Positions 42,933 through 51,395 of a DNA stretch of 64,000 nt are shown here, in pieces. The notes beneath the pieces were generated by a model. That model did not search any database. It saw only the letters and a list, made by a program, of their open reading frames with translations, and was not told the DNA's origin. The position numbers and the translations under genes were made by a program. Every line of letters begins with the position of its first letter. Position 1 is the stretch's first letter. The stretch comes from Paenibacillus rubinfantis (lineage in GTDB: Bacteria; Bacillota; Bacilli; Paenibacillales; Paenibacillaceae). The stretch spans positions 868,001 to 932,000 of the forward strand of contig NZ_LN909065.1 of the NCBI RefSeq assembly GCF_001486505.1. Direction: 5' to 3'.

Positions 42933-44306
42933 TCAAAGTGCGTCTTTGCTCCGCACCTCAAAGATCGCGAATTTCAGATAATGTCCTTCATCCACGCCAA
43001 GGATTTGCGGATGGTCTTTGCCGGCCGCCCGCCATTCGACCAAACGCAGCACCTTGTCCGCATCCTCGGCTGCCTCCAGAATGGTCTCCAGGAACAGATC
43101 CGGACGCATATGGTAGGAGCAGCTGGCCGTAACCAAATAACCGCCTTCGTTCACCAGCTTCATGCCGTGCAGGTTGATGTCTTTGTAGCCGCGGCAAGCG
43201 CCCTTGACCGCCGATTTCGTCTTGGCAAACGCCGGCGGATCCAGGATCACGACATCCCAGGTCCGACCGCCCCCGGCCGTCAGCGGCACGGAGGTATCGA
43301 CCTTGGCATCTTGCACCGCTCGGCGCAACCGCTCTTCCGTCCCCTTCACTTGAGTCCGCAGGTAGTCAAACGCATCGGCTACGACAAATTCGACGCGATC
43401 CGTAAACCCATTCAGCTCGACATTCCGTTTCGCGCTTTCGATCGCATGCTCGGAGATGTCCAGGCAGGTGACCTTTTTGGCCCCGTATTGGCAGGCATGT
43501 AAGGTAAAGCTTCCGGTATGCGAAAAGCATTCCAACACGGTTGCCCCATCCCAATACGGGAAGGTAACCTCTTTGCCGTTTCGGTTAACCGGGGCCCGCC
43601 GTATGCCGCCGTCATCTGTCGGAAGCTCCTGCAGGGCAATGCCGCTGCGCCCTCCCCAACCGGTCATCAAAGGCTTGATGGACGCCCGATTTTCCCGCTG
43701 GTCGAAGAAATAACCCGTCTTTTGCCCCTGCTCGATATCCACTTCGATCTGGAGCCCGTTCTCCGACACGATGACATGGCGCGGCGGCTGGCCGAAGATC
43801 GGCCCCTTCACCTGCTCCAAGCCTTCCATTTCGCGTATGGATACGTCGCTGCGTTCATAGATGCCCACAGGATGCAGGACTTCCGCCAACGCCTCGACGA
43901 TCTGCTCCCGGCAACGGTCCATGCCCAGCGTTAGCAGTTGCACCACCAGAACGTCCCCAAACTTGTCCACGATTAGCCCGGGCAAAAAGTCAGCCTCCCC
44001 GTAAACCAGCCGATAGGACTCTTCTTTCACAAACCGTTCCCGGTGCTTCAAACATTCTGTAAACCGCTGCACAAAAAAAGCGGTGTCCATCGCTGCCAGC
44101 GGCGTATACGACACTACGCGGACGGTAATCTGCGAGGCCGGGTTGTAGTACCCCGTAGCGAGGTAACGGTGGCGGTGGTCGACGATTTCAACCAAAGCGC
44201 CCGACTCTATTTCCCCTTCTACGCTTTCTATTTCGTTTTTGAAGATCCAAGGATGTCCTTTCTCTAGCCTTTTTTTACGGCTACGTTGCAGTATGACTCT
44301 TGCCAC
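42933..44306 (-). CDS. Class I SAM-dependent rRNA methyltransferase (RlmI/YwbD-like)
   Basis: A 457-residue cytosine-5-type rRNA methyltransferase. An N-terminal PUA domain (ARVILQRSRKKRLEKGHPWI through about 75) precedes an EEHEY-like domain and a Rossmann domain with VLECFSHTGSFTLHA and the catalytic-loop-type VVILDPPAFAKTK. It is about 60 residues longer than typical YwbD. Extra segments lie near residues 225-255 (ALQELPTDDGGIRR...) and 320-350 (EERLRRAVQDAKVD...). The GTG start at 44306 follows GAGGAGTG. It is divergent from the cotransporter gene. Confidence 0.88.
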   Translation of the reverse strand: MARVILQRSRKKRLEKGHPWIFKNEIESVEGEIESGALVEIVDHRHRYLATGYYNPASQITVRVVSYTPLAAMDTAFFVQRFTECLKHRERFVKEESYRLVYGEADFLPGLIVDKFGDVLVVQLLTLGMDRCREQIVEALAEVLHPVGIYERSDVSIREMEGLEQVKGPIFGQPPRHVIVSENGLQIEVDIEQGQKTGYFFDQRENRASIKPLMTGWGGRSGIALQELPTDDGGIRRAPVNRNGKEVTFPYWDGATVLECFSHTGSFTLHACQYGAKKVTCLDISEHAIESAKRNVELNGFTDRVEFVVADAFDYLRTQVKGTEERLRRAVQDAKVDTSVPLTAGGGRTWDVVILDPPAFAKTKSAVKGACRGYKDINLHGMKLVNEGGYLVTASCSYHMRPDLFLETILEAAEDADKVLRLVEWRAAGKDHPQILGVDEGHYLKFAIFEVRSKDAL

Positions 44307-44467
44307 TCGATCCTTCACTCCTCTTCGAAAAATATAATCCCAGGCGACCAAGCCGCCTTTACGGCGTGGACGGTGCCCCAGCTTTGCTAGCATGGAAGTT
44401 GTCCGACCGTCATATATGTAACTTGTACGTAATTAGCTTTACTTTTTGTGGAAAGGGGGGCGCCGAT

Positions 44468-45490
44468 CTGTTTCAAGACATCTTGTTTCCGGTGACGTTT
44501 GGGTTCGCCCTGTTCCTGTTTGGCATGAAAGTGATGGAAGCTGCCCTGCACGCCTGGGCCGGCCCCAGGTTGATCGGCTTTCTTCACCAAACGACGCGGA
44601 CACCTTGGACCGGCCTGCTGTCGAGTACGCTGATCACGGCGGTCCTGCAGAGCAGCACGGCCGTGACGGTGATGACAATCGGTCTTGTGAATGCCCGCTT
44701 GTTGTCCTATGCGCGAACGCTGGGCATCATTTTGGGAGGCAATATCGGAACCTGCCTGACCACGGAGCTGCTTGCCCTTAATATAGCCAAGCTTGGGGTT
44801 CCCATGCTCATCGTTTCCATTGGGGGGTGGGCAGCTGCCGTACTTGGTGCCGAGATGCTCCCGGACTATATCAAACGCCGTATGTCTTGGCTGTTGCCTT
44901 TGCAGTTCGGCGCCTTAGCGTTAGCCGGCTTCAGCCTGGTCATGATCGCGATCCGCTTCATGCAGTCCATTGGTCCGGCGTTGGAGGAGCGCGGCGTGAT
45001 CTCCTGGCTGCTGCAGCATGCCACCGGCAGCTGGCTATGGGGCGCCTTCGCCGGCGCGATCCTGACGGCGATCATTCACAGCAGCGCCGCGGTTGTCGCC
45101 ATGACGATGGGCCTCGCCGCCAGCGGCGCCCTGCCGGTGGAATTCGGGATCGCCATGGTCATCGGCTCCAACGTCGGCACCTGCGTGACGGCAGTCATCG
45201 CCGCGATTGGCGGCACCCGGCCGGGCCGGTTCGTCGCCTGGTCGCACGTAACGCTTAACGTGCTGGGGGCGGCGTTGTTCCTGCCGTTGGTTCCGCTGCT
45301 GCAAGCGGCGGCCACCTGGTTGACCGGCGATCTCTCCGCGCAGATCGCCCATACACAAACGATTTTTAACGTCGTTTGCTCCTTGCTGGCGCTGCCGTTC
45401 TGCTATTTGCCGATCTGGTCCCGGCTGGATCGGTCCGGGGAGGATCATCTCGCCAGCCCGCTCCTTCCAAATCCGAAAGTACTAAAATAG
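44468..45490 (+). CDS. Na/Pi cotransporter family protein (YqeW/NptA-like)
   Basis: A polytopic membrane protein with two inverted Na/Pi-cotransporter repeats. The first has the QSST motif (AVLQSSTAVTVMTIG) and the second IIHSSAAVVAMTMG; GGNIGTCLTT and GSNVGTCVTA follow each. About eight helices are visible. B. subtilis yqeW lies in the same neighbourhood. The best ribosome site, GGAAAGGGGGG, is seven bases before a CTG at 44468 (then Phe-Gln-Asp-Ile-Leu-Phe), exactly where homologues start. Nearer ATG, GTG or TTG codons lack a site, so a CTG start is proposed with low confidence. The TAG stop lies inside a palindromic repeat unit. Confidence 0.85.
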   Translation: MFQDILFPVTFGFALFLFGMKVMEAALHAWAGPRLIGFLHQTTRTPWTGLLSSTLITAVLQSSTAVTVMTIGLVNARLLSYARTLGIILGGNIGTCLTTELLALNIAKLGVPMLIVSIGGWAAAVLGAEMLPDYIKRRMSWLLPLQFGALALAGFSLVMIAIRFMQSIGPALEERGVISWLLQHATGSWLWGAFAGAILTAIIHSSAAVVAMTMGLAASGALPVEFGIAMVIGSNVGTCVTAVIAAIGGTRPGRFVAWSHVTLNVLGAALFLPLVPLLQAAATWLTGDLSAQIAHTQTIFNVVCSLLALPFCYLPIWSRLDRSGEDHLASPLLPNPKVLK

Positions 45491-45671
45491 CTGCAGGAAT
45501 GCAGTTATTTTTATGACAAAGTAGCTATTTTTCCTAAATAGCTGCAAAAATGCAGTTATTTTCGCCGATATCCTCCGATTTCTCAAATACCGTAGAAAAT
45601 AACTGCACTCTTGCACTTATTTCAGACTATTGGGCGATTTCCGCAGAAATAACTGCATTTTAGCATCTATT
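45486..45671. repeat. Four-unit palindromic intergenic element, family 3
   Basis: Four 24-bp hairpin units start at 45486, 45537, 45598 and 45648 (spacing 51, 61, 50). The first two read AATAGCTGCA, four bases, TGCAGTTATT. The last two read AATAACTGCA, then a degenerate right half, so they are inverted relative to the first pair. The first unit supplies the TAG stop of the cotransporter gene. The element fills the gap to the convergent Nudix gene and may also act as terminator. Confidence 0.85.
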
Positions 45672-45693
45672 TTCCGCCGCCGGCTTTCGGCTT

Positions 45694-46131
45694 TCAGCTC
45701 TCAGGCTCGATGCCCAGCATTTGCAGCGCTTTTTCTAAAATGAAGTCGTTGTTGTCGTATCCGGCCTTACGCTGCTGACGCCAAGCTTCCTGCGGCTCGT
45801 ACCAGGACACGCTGCGGATCTCCTCCAGTTGAGGACGGAGGGCGCCGCTTTGCCATTCGACCAGGTAGTAATGGACTTCCTTGTCGACGCTCCCTAGTTT
45901 GGGATGATGGTAAGTATAAGCGATGATATCGATCAATTTATCGATCCGGCCCACAATGCCGGTTTCCTCCAAAATTTCACGCAGCGCCGTTTGCTCCACG
46001 GTTTCCCCCGGTTCCCTCTTCCCCTTCGGAAACGATATTTTGCCGTAACGGTCGGTAATGAGCTGCACTTGCAGCCGCCCGTCTTGGATGCGATAGACGA
46101 CGCCTCCAGCAGAGATTTCTTTGAATGGCAT
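45694..46131 (-). CDS. Nudix hydrolase
   Basis: A 145-residue Nudix pyrophosphohydrolase. The Nudix box (G-x5-E-x7-REUxEExGU) is GKREPGETVEQTALREILEE followed by TGI, near residues 37-59. The adjacent ISFPKGK and the Tyr-rich HYYLVEW strand resemble the diadenosine-polyphosphate or mutT-like subgroup. Substrate cannot be told from sequence. AAGGAGG precedes the start. Confidence 0.9.
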   Translation of the reverse strand: MPFKEISAGGVVYRIQDGRLQVQLITDRYGKISFPKGKREPGETVEQTALREILEETGIVGRIDKLIDIIAYTYHHPKLGSVDKEVHYYLVEWQSGALRPQLEEIRSVSWYEPQEAWRQQRKAGYDNNDFILEKALQMLGIEPES

Positions 46132-46169
46132 TCTGGCTGTACCTCCTTAAAATTACTCAACCGGGACTC

Positions 46170-46500
46170 AACCCTCCCAAACCCTCCCTTACCGTAAGGG
46201 AGGGCCCCCAAGGGCCCGCTGCCCTTGGGGATCCCGCAAACTGAACGAACGTTTGAGGGGCTGAGGCGCTCCCTAGGCGCTCTCCCCTGCGGGGATTCGC
46301 TGACTTTGGTGCGTGGAACGCTTTTCCCCCTTCGGGTCCGTCTTACTTTTCGTGCTCCTGGGTTACCTGGCTGAAACCTGAAGAACGTGGGATCGACTGC
46401 GGCGCTCGACGTTGGTGCGTGGATCACCTCTTGGTGTACCTGAGTTACCTGCCGCTGTTCCCTTCGGGAATACGCATGTTACTTTGAGTGTTACTTGTTA
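46170..46500. repeat. GC-rich repeat-bearing gap between the Nudix gene and mtaB
   Basis: This 477-bp gap (46132-46608) holds no supported gene. It contains small palindromes (CCTTACCGTAAGG, GGGCCCCCAAGGGCCC, CCCCTGCGGGG). It also has two related blocks beginning TTGGTGCGTGGA at 46307 and 46412 and ending (G/A)GTTACCTG near 46360 and 46443, about 85-105 bp apart. It looks like another dispersed intergenic repeat, but no second copy lies in this window. Confidence 0.6.
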
Positions 46501-46549
46501 ATTATAGGCTCAGCGCACTCATCCTTCCAATTGCTCCTTATGTAACAAC

Positions 46550-46580
46550 AAGGATTTCAACCCCAATGGGTGAAATCCTT
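46550..46580 (-). terminator. Hairpin after mtaB, probable terminator
   Basis: A perfect 10-bp stem (AAGGATTTCA with TGAAATCCTT) and 11-base loop, followed on the minus strand by GTTGTTACA. The U-tract is weak. Confidence 0.5.
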
Positions 46581-46608
46581 GACTGATGCCCAGTGCGGGC
46601 GGGAAGTA

Positions 46609-47952
46609 TTAGGCTAAGGCTTGCGAGGCTTCGTCCAGGACGCGCACCAACTGGCCTTCGCTGGTGTTGACGTCGGCTTGGGTCAGCTTGACGCGGCACA
46701 TTTTACCGGTCAGGTCTGGAGTGCCCGGGAAGCGGATTTGCAGATAGTTGTCGCTGAAGCCCGTCACGAAGCCGTCTCCGGCAGTGCCTTTCTCATCTTT
46801 CTCCGGGATGACGTCCAGCACCTGGCCGACGAATTTCTCGGCATAGGCGAGCTGCATTTGCTCGGACAACTCGATCAGCTCATGCACGCGGGCATGCTTC
46901 ACTTCCTCGTCCACCTGGTCCTCCATCCGCGCGGCCGGTGTACCGCTCCGCTTGGAATAAGGGAACACGTGCATTTCCGAGAAGCCGATGCGTTTGATCG
47001 CTTCGAAGCCTTCGCGGAACAGCTCGTCGGTTTCCCCCGGGAAGCCAACGATGATGTCGGTCGTAATCGCAACGTCCGGCATGAAATCGCGGATCATTTT
47101 GATTTTATGCTCAAACTCTTCGATTGTGTACTTTCTTCTCATCCGCTTCAGCACTTCGTTGCTGCCGGCTTGCAGCGGAATATGGAAGTGGCGGCACATT
47201 TTCGAGGAGTTCTTCAACACCTCAAGCATCCGCTCGTCGATCTGGCTTGCTTCAATCGAGCTGATGCGGATGCGGCCAAGGCCTTCCACTTTGTCCAAAT
47301 CCCACAGGAGATCGGATAAGCGATAGTTGTCCAGATCGTCCCCGTATCCGCCGGTATGAATGCCGGTCAGAACGATTTCCTTATAGCCCGCGGCAACCAA
47401 TTGGCGCGCTTGCTGGATCACGCTTTGCGGATCACGGCTGCGCGACAAGCCGCGCGACCATGGAATAATGCAGAAGGTGCAGAAATTGTTGCAGCCCTCT
47501 TGGATTTTTAGAAAAGCGCGGGTATGGTCGGCGAAATTCGGCACGTCCAGCTCTTCGAACTCCCGCGTTTTCATGATATTGCGTACGGCGTTAATCGGCT
47601 TGCGCTGCTCTTGGAGCTGCTTCACGTAAGGGATAATCTTATCCCGATCTTGCGTCCCGATAACCAGATCCACGCCGGGGATGTCCAAAATCTCCGCCGG
47701 CGATGTTTGCGCATAACAGCCGGTTACCGCAACAATGGCGTCCGGATTGCGGCGAACGGCACGACGAATGATCTGACGGCTCTTCTTGTCGCCGGTATTG
47801 GTCACAGTACAGGTATTGATCAAATAAACGTCGGCAGCCGATTGCTCGAAATCAACCTGTTCGTAGCCTTCGTTTTTAAACAGCTGCCAAATGGCTTCGG
47901 TATCATAGAAATTAACTTTACAGCCCAAGGTGTAAAAGGCGACGGTTGGCAT
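46609..47952 (-). CDS. mtaB: tRNA t6A37 methylthiotransferase MtaB
   Basis: A 447-residue radical-SAM methylthiotransferase that converts t6A37 to ms2t6A in tRNAs reading ANN codons. The N-terminal UPF0004 domain has three cluster Cys (TLGCKVN, NTCTVTN, TGCYAQ). The radical-SAM motif is EGCNNFCTFCIIPWSRG near residues 152-168. A C-terminal TRAM domain follows. The neighbours rsmE and prmA match B. subtilis yqeV-yqeU-yqeT. The start lies 3 bp past the rsmE stop. Confidence 0.96.
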   Translation of the reverse strand: MPTVAFYTLGCKVNFYDTEAIWQLFKNEGYEQVDFEQSAADVYLINTCTVTNTGDKKSRQIIRRAVRRNPDAIVAVTGCYAQTSPAEILDIPGVDLVIGTQDRDKIIPYVKQLQEQRKPINAVRNIMKTREFEELDVPNFADHTRAFLKIQEGCNNFCTFCIIPWSRGLSRSRDPQSVIQQARQLVAAGYKEIVLTGIHTGGYGDDLDNYRLSDLLWDLDKVEGLGRIRISSIEASQIDERMLEVLKNSSKMCRHFHIPLQAGSNEVLKRMRRKYTIEEFEHKIKMIRDFMPDVAITTDIIVGFPGETDELFREGFEAIKRIGFSEMHVFPYSKRSGTPAARMEDQVDEEVKHARVHELIELSEQMQLAYAEKFVGQVLDVIPEKDEKGTAGDGFVTGFSDNYLQIRFPGTPDLTGKMCRVKLTQADVNTSEGQLVRVLDEASQALA

Positions 47953-47955
47953 CGC

Positions 47956-48720
47956 TCAATTCCCCCCCATTTCTCCGGATTCATACATGATGCAGGTCAG
48001 GGCGGCCATGGCGGCCGTTTCGGTGCGCAGTATACGCCGGCCCAAACCGACGGATACCGCACCTGCGGCTTCGGCTTCCCGCACTTCCGCTTCGGTGAAG
48101 CCGCCTTCCGGCCCGACCAGAACGGCGACCTTCACCGTCTTCTCGGGTGTCAACCCGGCAACGAACGGCTTCAGCACATCTCGCAGCTGCTGGCCGTTCT
48201 CTTTTTCATAACATAAACATACCAAATCGTAGGCCGGTAATGCCGCAAGCAACTCGTCCCATTTGACCGACAGCTCGACGGTTGGGATTTGACTGCGATG
48301 CGCTTGCTCGGCAGCTTCTTTAGCGATTTTTTGCCAGCGGGCGAGCCGCTTCTCTTCCTTCTTGCTATCGTATTGGACGACGGTACGTTCAGATAAGAAG
48401 GGGAGGAACGCGGCTGCGCCGATTTCCGTGCACTTCTGGATGACGGTTTCCATCTTGTCGCCTTTCGGCAAGCTCTGGGCCACGGTCACCTGCAGCCACG
48501 GTTCTCCGGACGCCGCCAGTTCTTCTATAATTGCCGCCGTTACTTGCTGCGGCTCAATGGATGTAATCTCCGCGAGGACTTCCCGGGAAACCCCGTCGCT
48601 CACGATCAACTTATCGCCGGGTTTGGAACGCATCACCCTGCCGATATGGCGGGCATCCTCGCCGACAATCGTCACTTCCCGATCGCCGAATTGCACGGGT
48701 TCCACAAAATAACGCTGCAT
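47956..48720 (-). CDS. rsmE: 16S rRNA (uracil-1498-N3)-methyltransferase RsmE
   Basis: A 254-residue SPOUT methyltransferase that methylates U1498 in the decoding region. It starts MQRYFVEPVQF, with a PUA-like N-terminus (EDARHIGRVMRSKPGD). The SPOUT knot has LVGPEGGFTEAEV, LGRRILRTETAA near the C-terminus. AFLPFLSERTVVQ is the usual central motif. The start at the second in-frame Met follows GAGGATG and agrees with homologues. Confidence 0.95.
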   Translation of the reverse strand: MQRYFVEPVQFGDREVTIVGEDARHIGRVMRSKPGDKLIVSDGVSREVLAEITSIEPQQVTAAIIEELAASGEPWLQVTVAQSLPKGDKMETVIQKCTEIGAAAFLPFLSERTVVQYDSKKEEKRLARWQKIAKEAAEQAHRSQIPTVELSVKWDELLAALPAYDLVCLCYEKENGQQLRDVLKPFVAGLTPEKTVKVAVLVGPEGGFTEAEVREAEAAGAVSVGLGRRILRTETAAMAALTCIMYESGEMGGN

Positions 48721-48813
48721 GTTCTTATCATCCTCATCGTTCACTCAAGCTTCAAAATCACCAAACTACATCATACAACTTTTGATACCCTGTTTCCAGT
48801 CTTACTTCCCGCC

Positions 48814-49497
48814 TTAGGCTCCAAACATCGCTAGAAAAAGATGGGCGAACTGGATGTAGATCGTCTCGGCCGCGTTATACAACGGTGTGATCGTATACCG
48901 CTGCAGTTCCGGGACAATCAGAATGACCAGGAAGATCAGCACCGACCATTGCTCGTATTGCTGCAGCTTACCCAGCATGCGGCGCGGTACGATATCCTCC
49001 AGGATGCGATAGCCGTCAAGCGGCGGCAGAGGAATCAAATTAAAGAAGAATAAGAAAAAGTTCATGATGGTAAACAGATTAAAAAAGATCAGTACGGCTT
49101 GAAACAACTTCTCGTTCGTAATGGCATCCAATACGCCGAACTGGGCCAACATCACGTAAACCAACGTACCGAGAACGCCCAGCAGCAAGTTGCTGAGCGG
49201 TCCGGCTGCCGATACGACCACGCCCATTAGACGAGGTTTGCTGAAGTTGTCGCGGTTAACCGGAACCGGTCGAGCCCAGCCGAAGCCGGCGATCAGGAGC
49301 AAAATGATCCCGAACAAATCAAAATGAACGGCCGGATTCAGCGTAACACGACCCAACAGCTTGGCCGTCGGGTCCCCAAATTTATTGGCGAAGTAAGCAT
49401 GCGAAAATTCATGTATTGTAAAAGCGATCACCAGCGTGATCAAATAAAAAGGAAGCTGGTCCAACGGGACTCGCAATATTCGGTCTAACCAATCCAT
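48814..49497 (-). CDS. Site-2 protease family protein (M50, YwhC-like)
   Basis: A 227-residue membrane metalloprotease with five or six helices. The zinc motif HEFSH lies in helix 1 (VIAFTIHEFSHAYFANKFGD, about residues 23-42). The third ligand is in NLIPLPPLDGYRIL near 158-171. The substrate is unknown. It belongs to the compact YwhC group without PDZ domain. It lies between rsmE and prmA, where B. subtilis has no such gene. Confidence 0.9.
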   Translation of the reverse strand: MDWLDRILRVPLDQLPFYLITLVIAFTIHEFSHAYFANKFGDPTAKLLGRVTLNPAVHFDLFGIILLLIAGFGWARPVPVNRDNFSKPRLMGVVVSAAGPLSNLLLGVLGTLVYVMLAQFGVLDAITNEKLFQAVLIFFNLFTIMNFFLFFFNLIPLPPLDGYRILEDIVPRRMLGKLQQYEQWSVLIFLVILIVPELQRYTITPLYNAAETIYIQFAHLFLAMFGA

Positions 49498-49503
49498 AAA
49501 TGA

Positions 49504-50472
49504 TTACCTCTTTCTCGCCACAAAAGCGACCCAATCCTCTTCCCGGGCCGTCCGTTCCACTTCGAACCCCGCGGCAATCAGCGCTTCTTGTACGGCTTCT
49601 TCTTTGTTCTTATAGATGCCCGATGCGATATAATAACCGCCGGGTGCAAGGGCTTGGTACACATCCTCGATAAACAGCAAAATGATCTCGGCCAGAATGT
49701 TGGCGACAACCACTCTCACAGGCAATTTCACCTGGACTCCGGCACTGCCTTCGCCTTTAAGGACGGACAACAGATCGCTTTCCACGACCTGGATCTGATC
49801 TTCCAAACCGTTCAGACGCGTGTTCTCCGTGGCGCTGGAGACAGCAACCGGATCCAAATCCAACGCCAGCACCTTGGAAGCGCCAAGCCGGCAAGCTCCG
49901 ATCGCCAGAATTCCCGATCCGGTGCCAACGTCGATGACCTCGTCCCCTTCACGAATGATGCTCTCAAGGGTACGCAAGCACAAAGACGTCGTTGGATGCG
50001 TGCCCGTGCCAAACGCCATGCCGGGATCCAGCTCGATGATTTGCTCCCCCGGCGATTGAGGCTGATAATCCTCCCAAGTGGGTTTGATCGTCAGCTTTTC
50101 CGATACCCGCAGCGGTTTGAAGTATTGCTTCCAATTGTTGGCCCAGTCGTCTTCGCTTACGTCCCGCACGCTGATCTCCGCAGCCCCCGGATCGATGTCA
50201 TAACCCTTGAGTTCCTCGATGCGCGTCCGGACTTCGGCCAACACTTCCTCAATATTTAATCCTTCCGGAAAATAACCGCTGATTTTGGCTTCCCCTTCCG
50301 GAATGTCATTCGGCGGAATTTCAAACCATTGTCCAAGGGAAGTATCCCGGGGTTTATCGTTATCGACGTGCTCTTCGATGGTCACTCCGCCTGCTCCTGC
50401 TTCATGCAGGAAGTTCGAAACCATCTCCACCGCTTCTTCCGTCGTATGTATAGTTATTTCCTTCCAAATCAT
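49504..50472 (-). CDS. prmA: Ribosomal protein L11 methyltransferase PrmA
   Basis: A 322-residue SAM methyltransferase that trimethylates L11. The N-terminal substrate domain begins MIWKEITIHTTEEAVEMVSN. The SAM-binding motif VIDVGTGSGILAIGA lies near residues 187-201 and VVANILAEII near 252-261. The start follows CAAGGAGG; a 52-codon in-frame extension is not supported. It is downstream of dnaJ in many Firmicutes; here four small genes intervene. Confidence 0.95.
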   Translation of the reverse strand: MIWKEITIHTTEEAVEMVSNFLHEAGAGGVTIEEHVDNDKPRDTSLGQWFEIPPNDIPEGEAKISGYFPEGLNIEEVLAEVRTRIEELKGYDIDPGAAEISVRDVSEDDWANNWKQYFKPLRVSEKLTIKPTWEDYQPQSPGEQIIELDPGMAFGTGTHPTTSLCLRTLESIIREGDEVIDVGTGSGILAIGACRLGASKVLALDLDPVAVSSATENTRLNGLEDQIQVVESDLLSVLKGEGSAGVQVKLPVRVVVANILAEIILLFIEDVYQALAPGGYYIASGIYKNKEEAVQEALIAAGFEVERTAREEDWVAFVARKR

Positions 50473-50540
50473 CGTATGATTTCCTCCTTGACTTACATGC
50501 ATAAGTTTTATTGTACTATAGAATAAAGAACGTGACAAAA

Positions 50541-50575
50541 CAAAACAGGGGCCCCCGTTAAGGTTCCCCCGCCTG
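50541..50575 (-). terminator. Possible terminator after the YfhD-like gene
   Basis: On the minus strand CAGG(C)GG pairs with CCCCTG around a 15-base loop, then TTTTGTTTTG. The stem is short and bulged. Confidence 0.4.
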
Positions 50576-50584
50576 ATGATACCG

Positions 50585-50764
50585 TTACAGTTTATATTGA
50601 CCTTGCTGGCGTGCGTCCGCACGTTCACTGCGTTCCAGCGCTTCCCAATCCTCTTGATCGGCCAGATCCTCGGAAAACTCCACGTCGTTGTTGTGTCCGA
50701 TTGGCAGATTTTTTCCGTTGGCCGAAATCCGTTTTGTTCGCCGATCCTCCTGGCTTTGACTCAT
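50585..50764 (-). CDS. YfhD-family small protein
   Basis: A polar protein of about 59 residues containing KNLPIGHNNDVEFSEDLADQ and then EDWEALERSERADARQ. These match my recollection of the YfhD family of small acidic proteins in spore formers. Function unknown. An in-frame ATG four codons upstream has no space between it and the GGAG, so the second ATG is preferred, though with a long 12-base spacing. Confidence 0.65.
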   Translation of the reverse strand: MSQSQEDRRTKRISANGKNLPIGHNNDVEFSEDLADQEDWEALERSERADARQQGQYKL

Positions 50765-50824
50765 TTCCTCATTCATCTCCTTCTACTTTAGTGTCCTGTT
50801 TATCCAATGGGTCATCCCAACTCG

Positions 50825-51193
50825 CTAAATCAAACCGCCCGCCTCTTCAATGATGCGTAGCGCCTGATGATGAATCGATTCGTCAACGACGGCGGTCAGC
50901 AAGATATCATGGCCGGTCGGCCCGCCTTGTCCTCCGTGGCTGAGTCCGCTGGCCGCCGGATCCGCTGCCGCCAGAATCCCTGCCGAACGGTTCGTGATCG
51001 CTGCATCCTGGGTAATAGCCGCTAAGCTGGAGATGCTTCCCGTAACCGGGTTCATCGGATCGTACCCCTCGCCGGCATACCGGCTGAAACGGTCGATCGA
51101 CAGATCCTCCACCCGCAGCGCGCTCAACTTGCGAGCCACCCCTTCCGCTTCCTCCGGGCTTTTGAAATAGGCCAAGATATTCTTTTCAGCCAT
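50825..51193 (-). CDS. Hypothetical protein, stress-protein-like (122 residues)
   Basis: A soluble protein starting MAEKNILAYFKSPEEAEGVA, a beta-alpha-beta opening like the YflT/GsiB-type heat-induced proteins. The Gly/Ser/Ala-rich middle (AAADPAASGLSHGGQGGPTG) looks flexible, and it ends SIHHQALRIIEEAGGLI. I do not recognise a defined family. AGGGAAGAAG precedes the start. It is apparently separate from the neighbours. Confidence 0.6.
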   Translation of the reverse strand: MAEKNILAYFKSPEEAEGVARKLSALRVEDLSIDRFSRYAGEGYDPMNPVTGSISSLAAITQDAAITNRSAGILAAADPAASGLSHGGQGGPTGHDILLTAVVDESIHHQALRIIEEAGGLI

Positions 51194-51395
51194 TCTTCTT
51201 CCCTGCCTTTCGTTTACACTTCAATGAAACTGTACCCTTCACAGCCCATTCTTTCGTAGGATGTAAACTTAGGCGGAGCTTTATGCAAATTTTACCCCCG
51301 GCCATTTACTTTAAATTTGAAACGTCCTCCAGGGTTGTCCGTATTACTTGATTGGGAACAGAACATACTTACTTGCATAGGAGGGGTTAAACACC

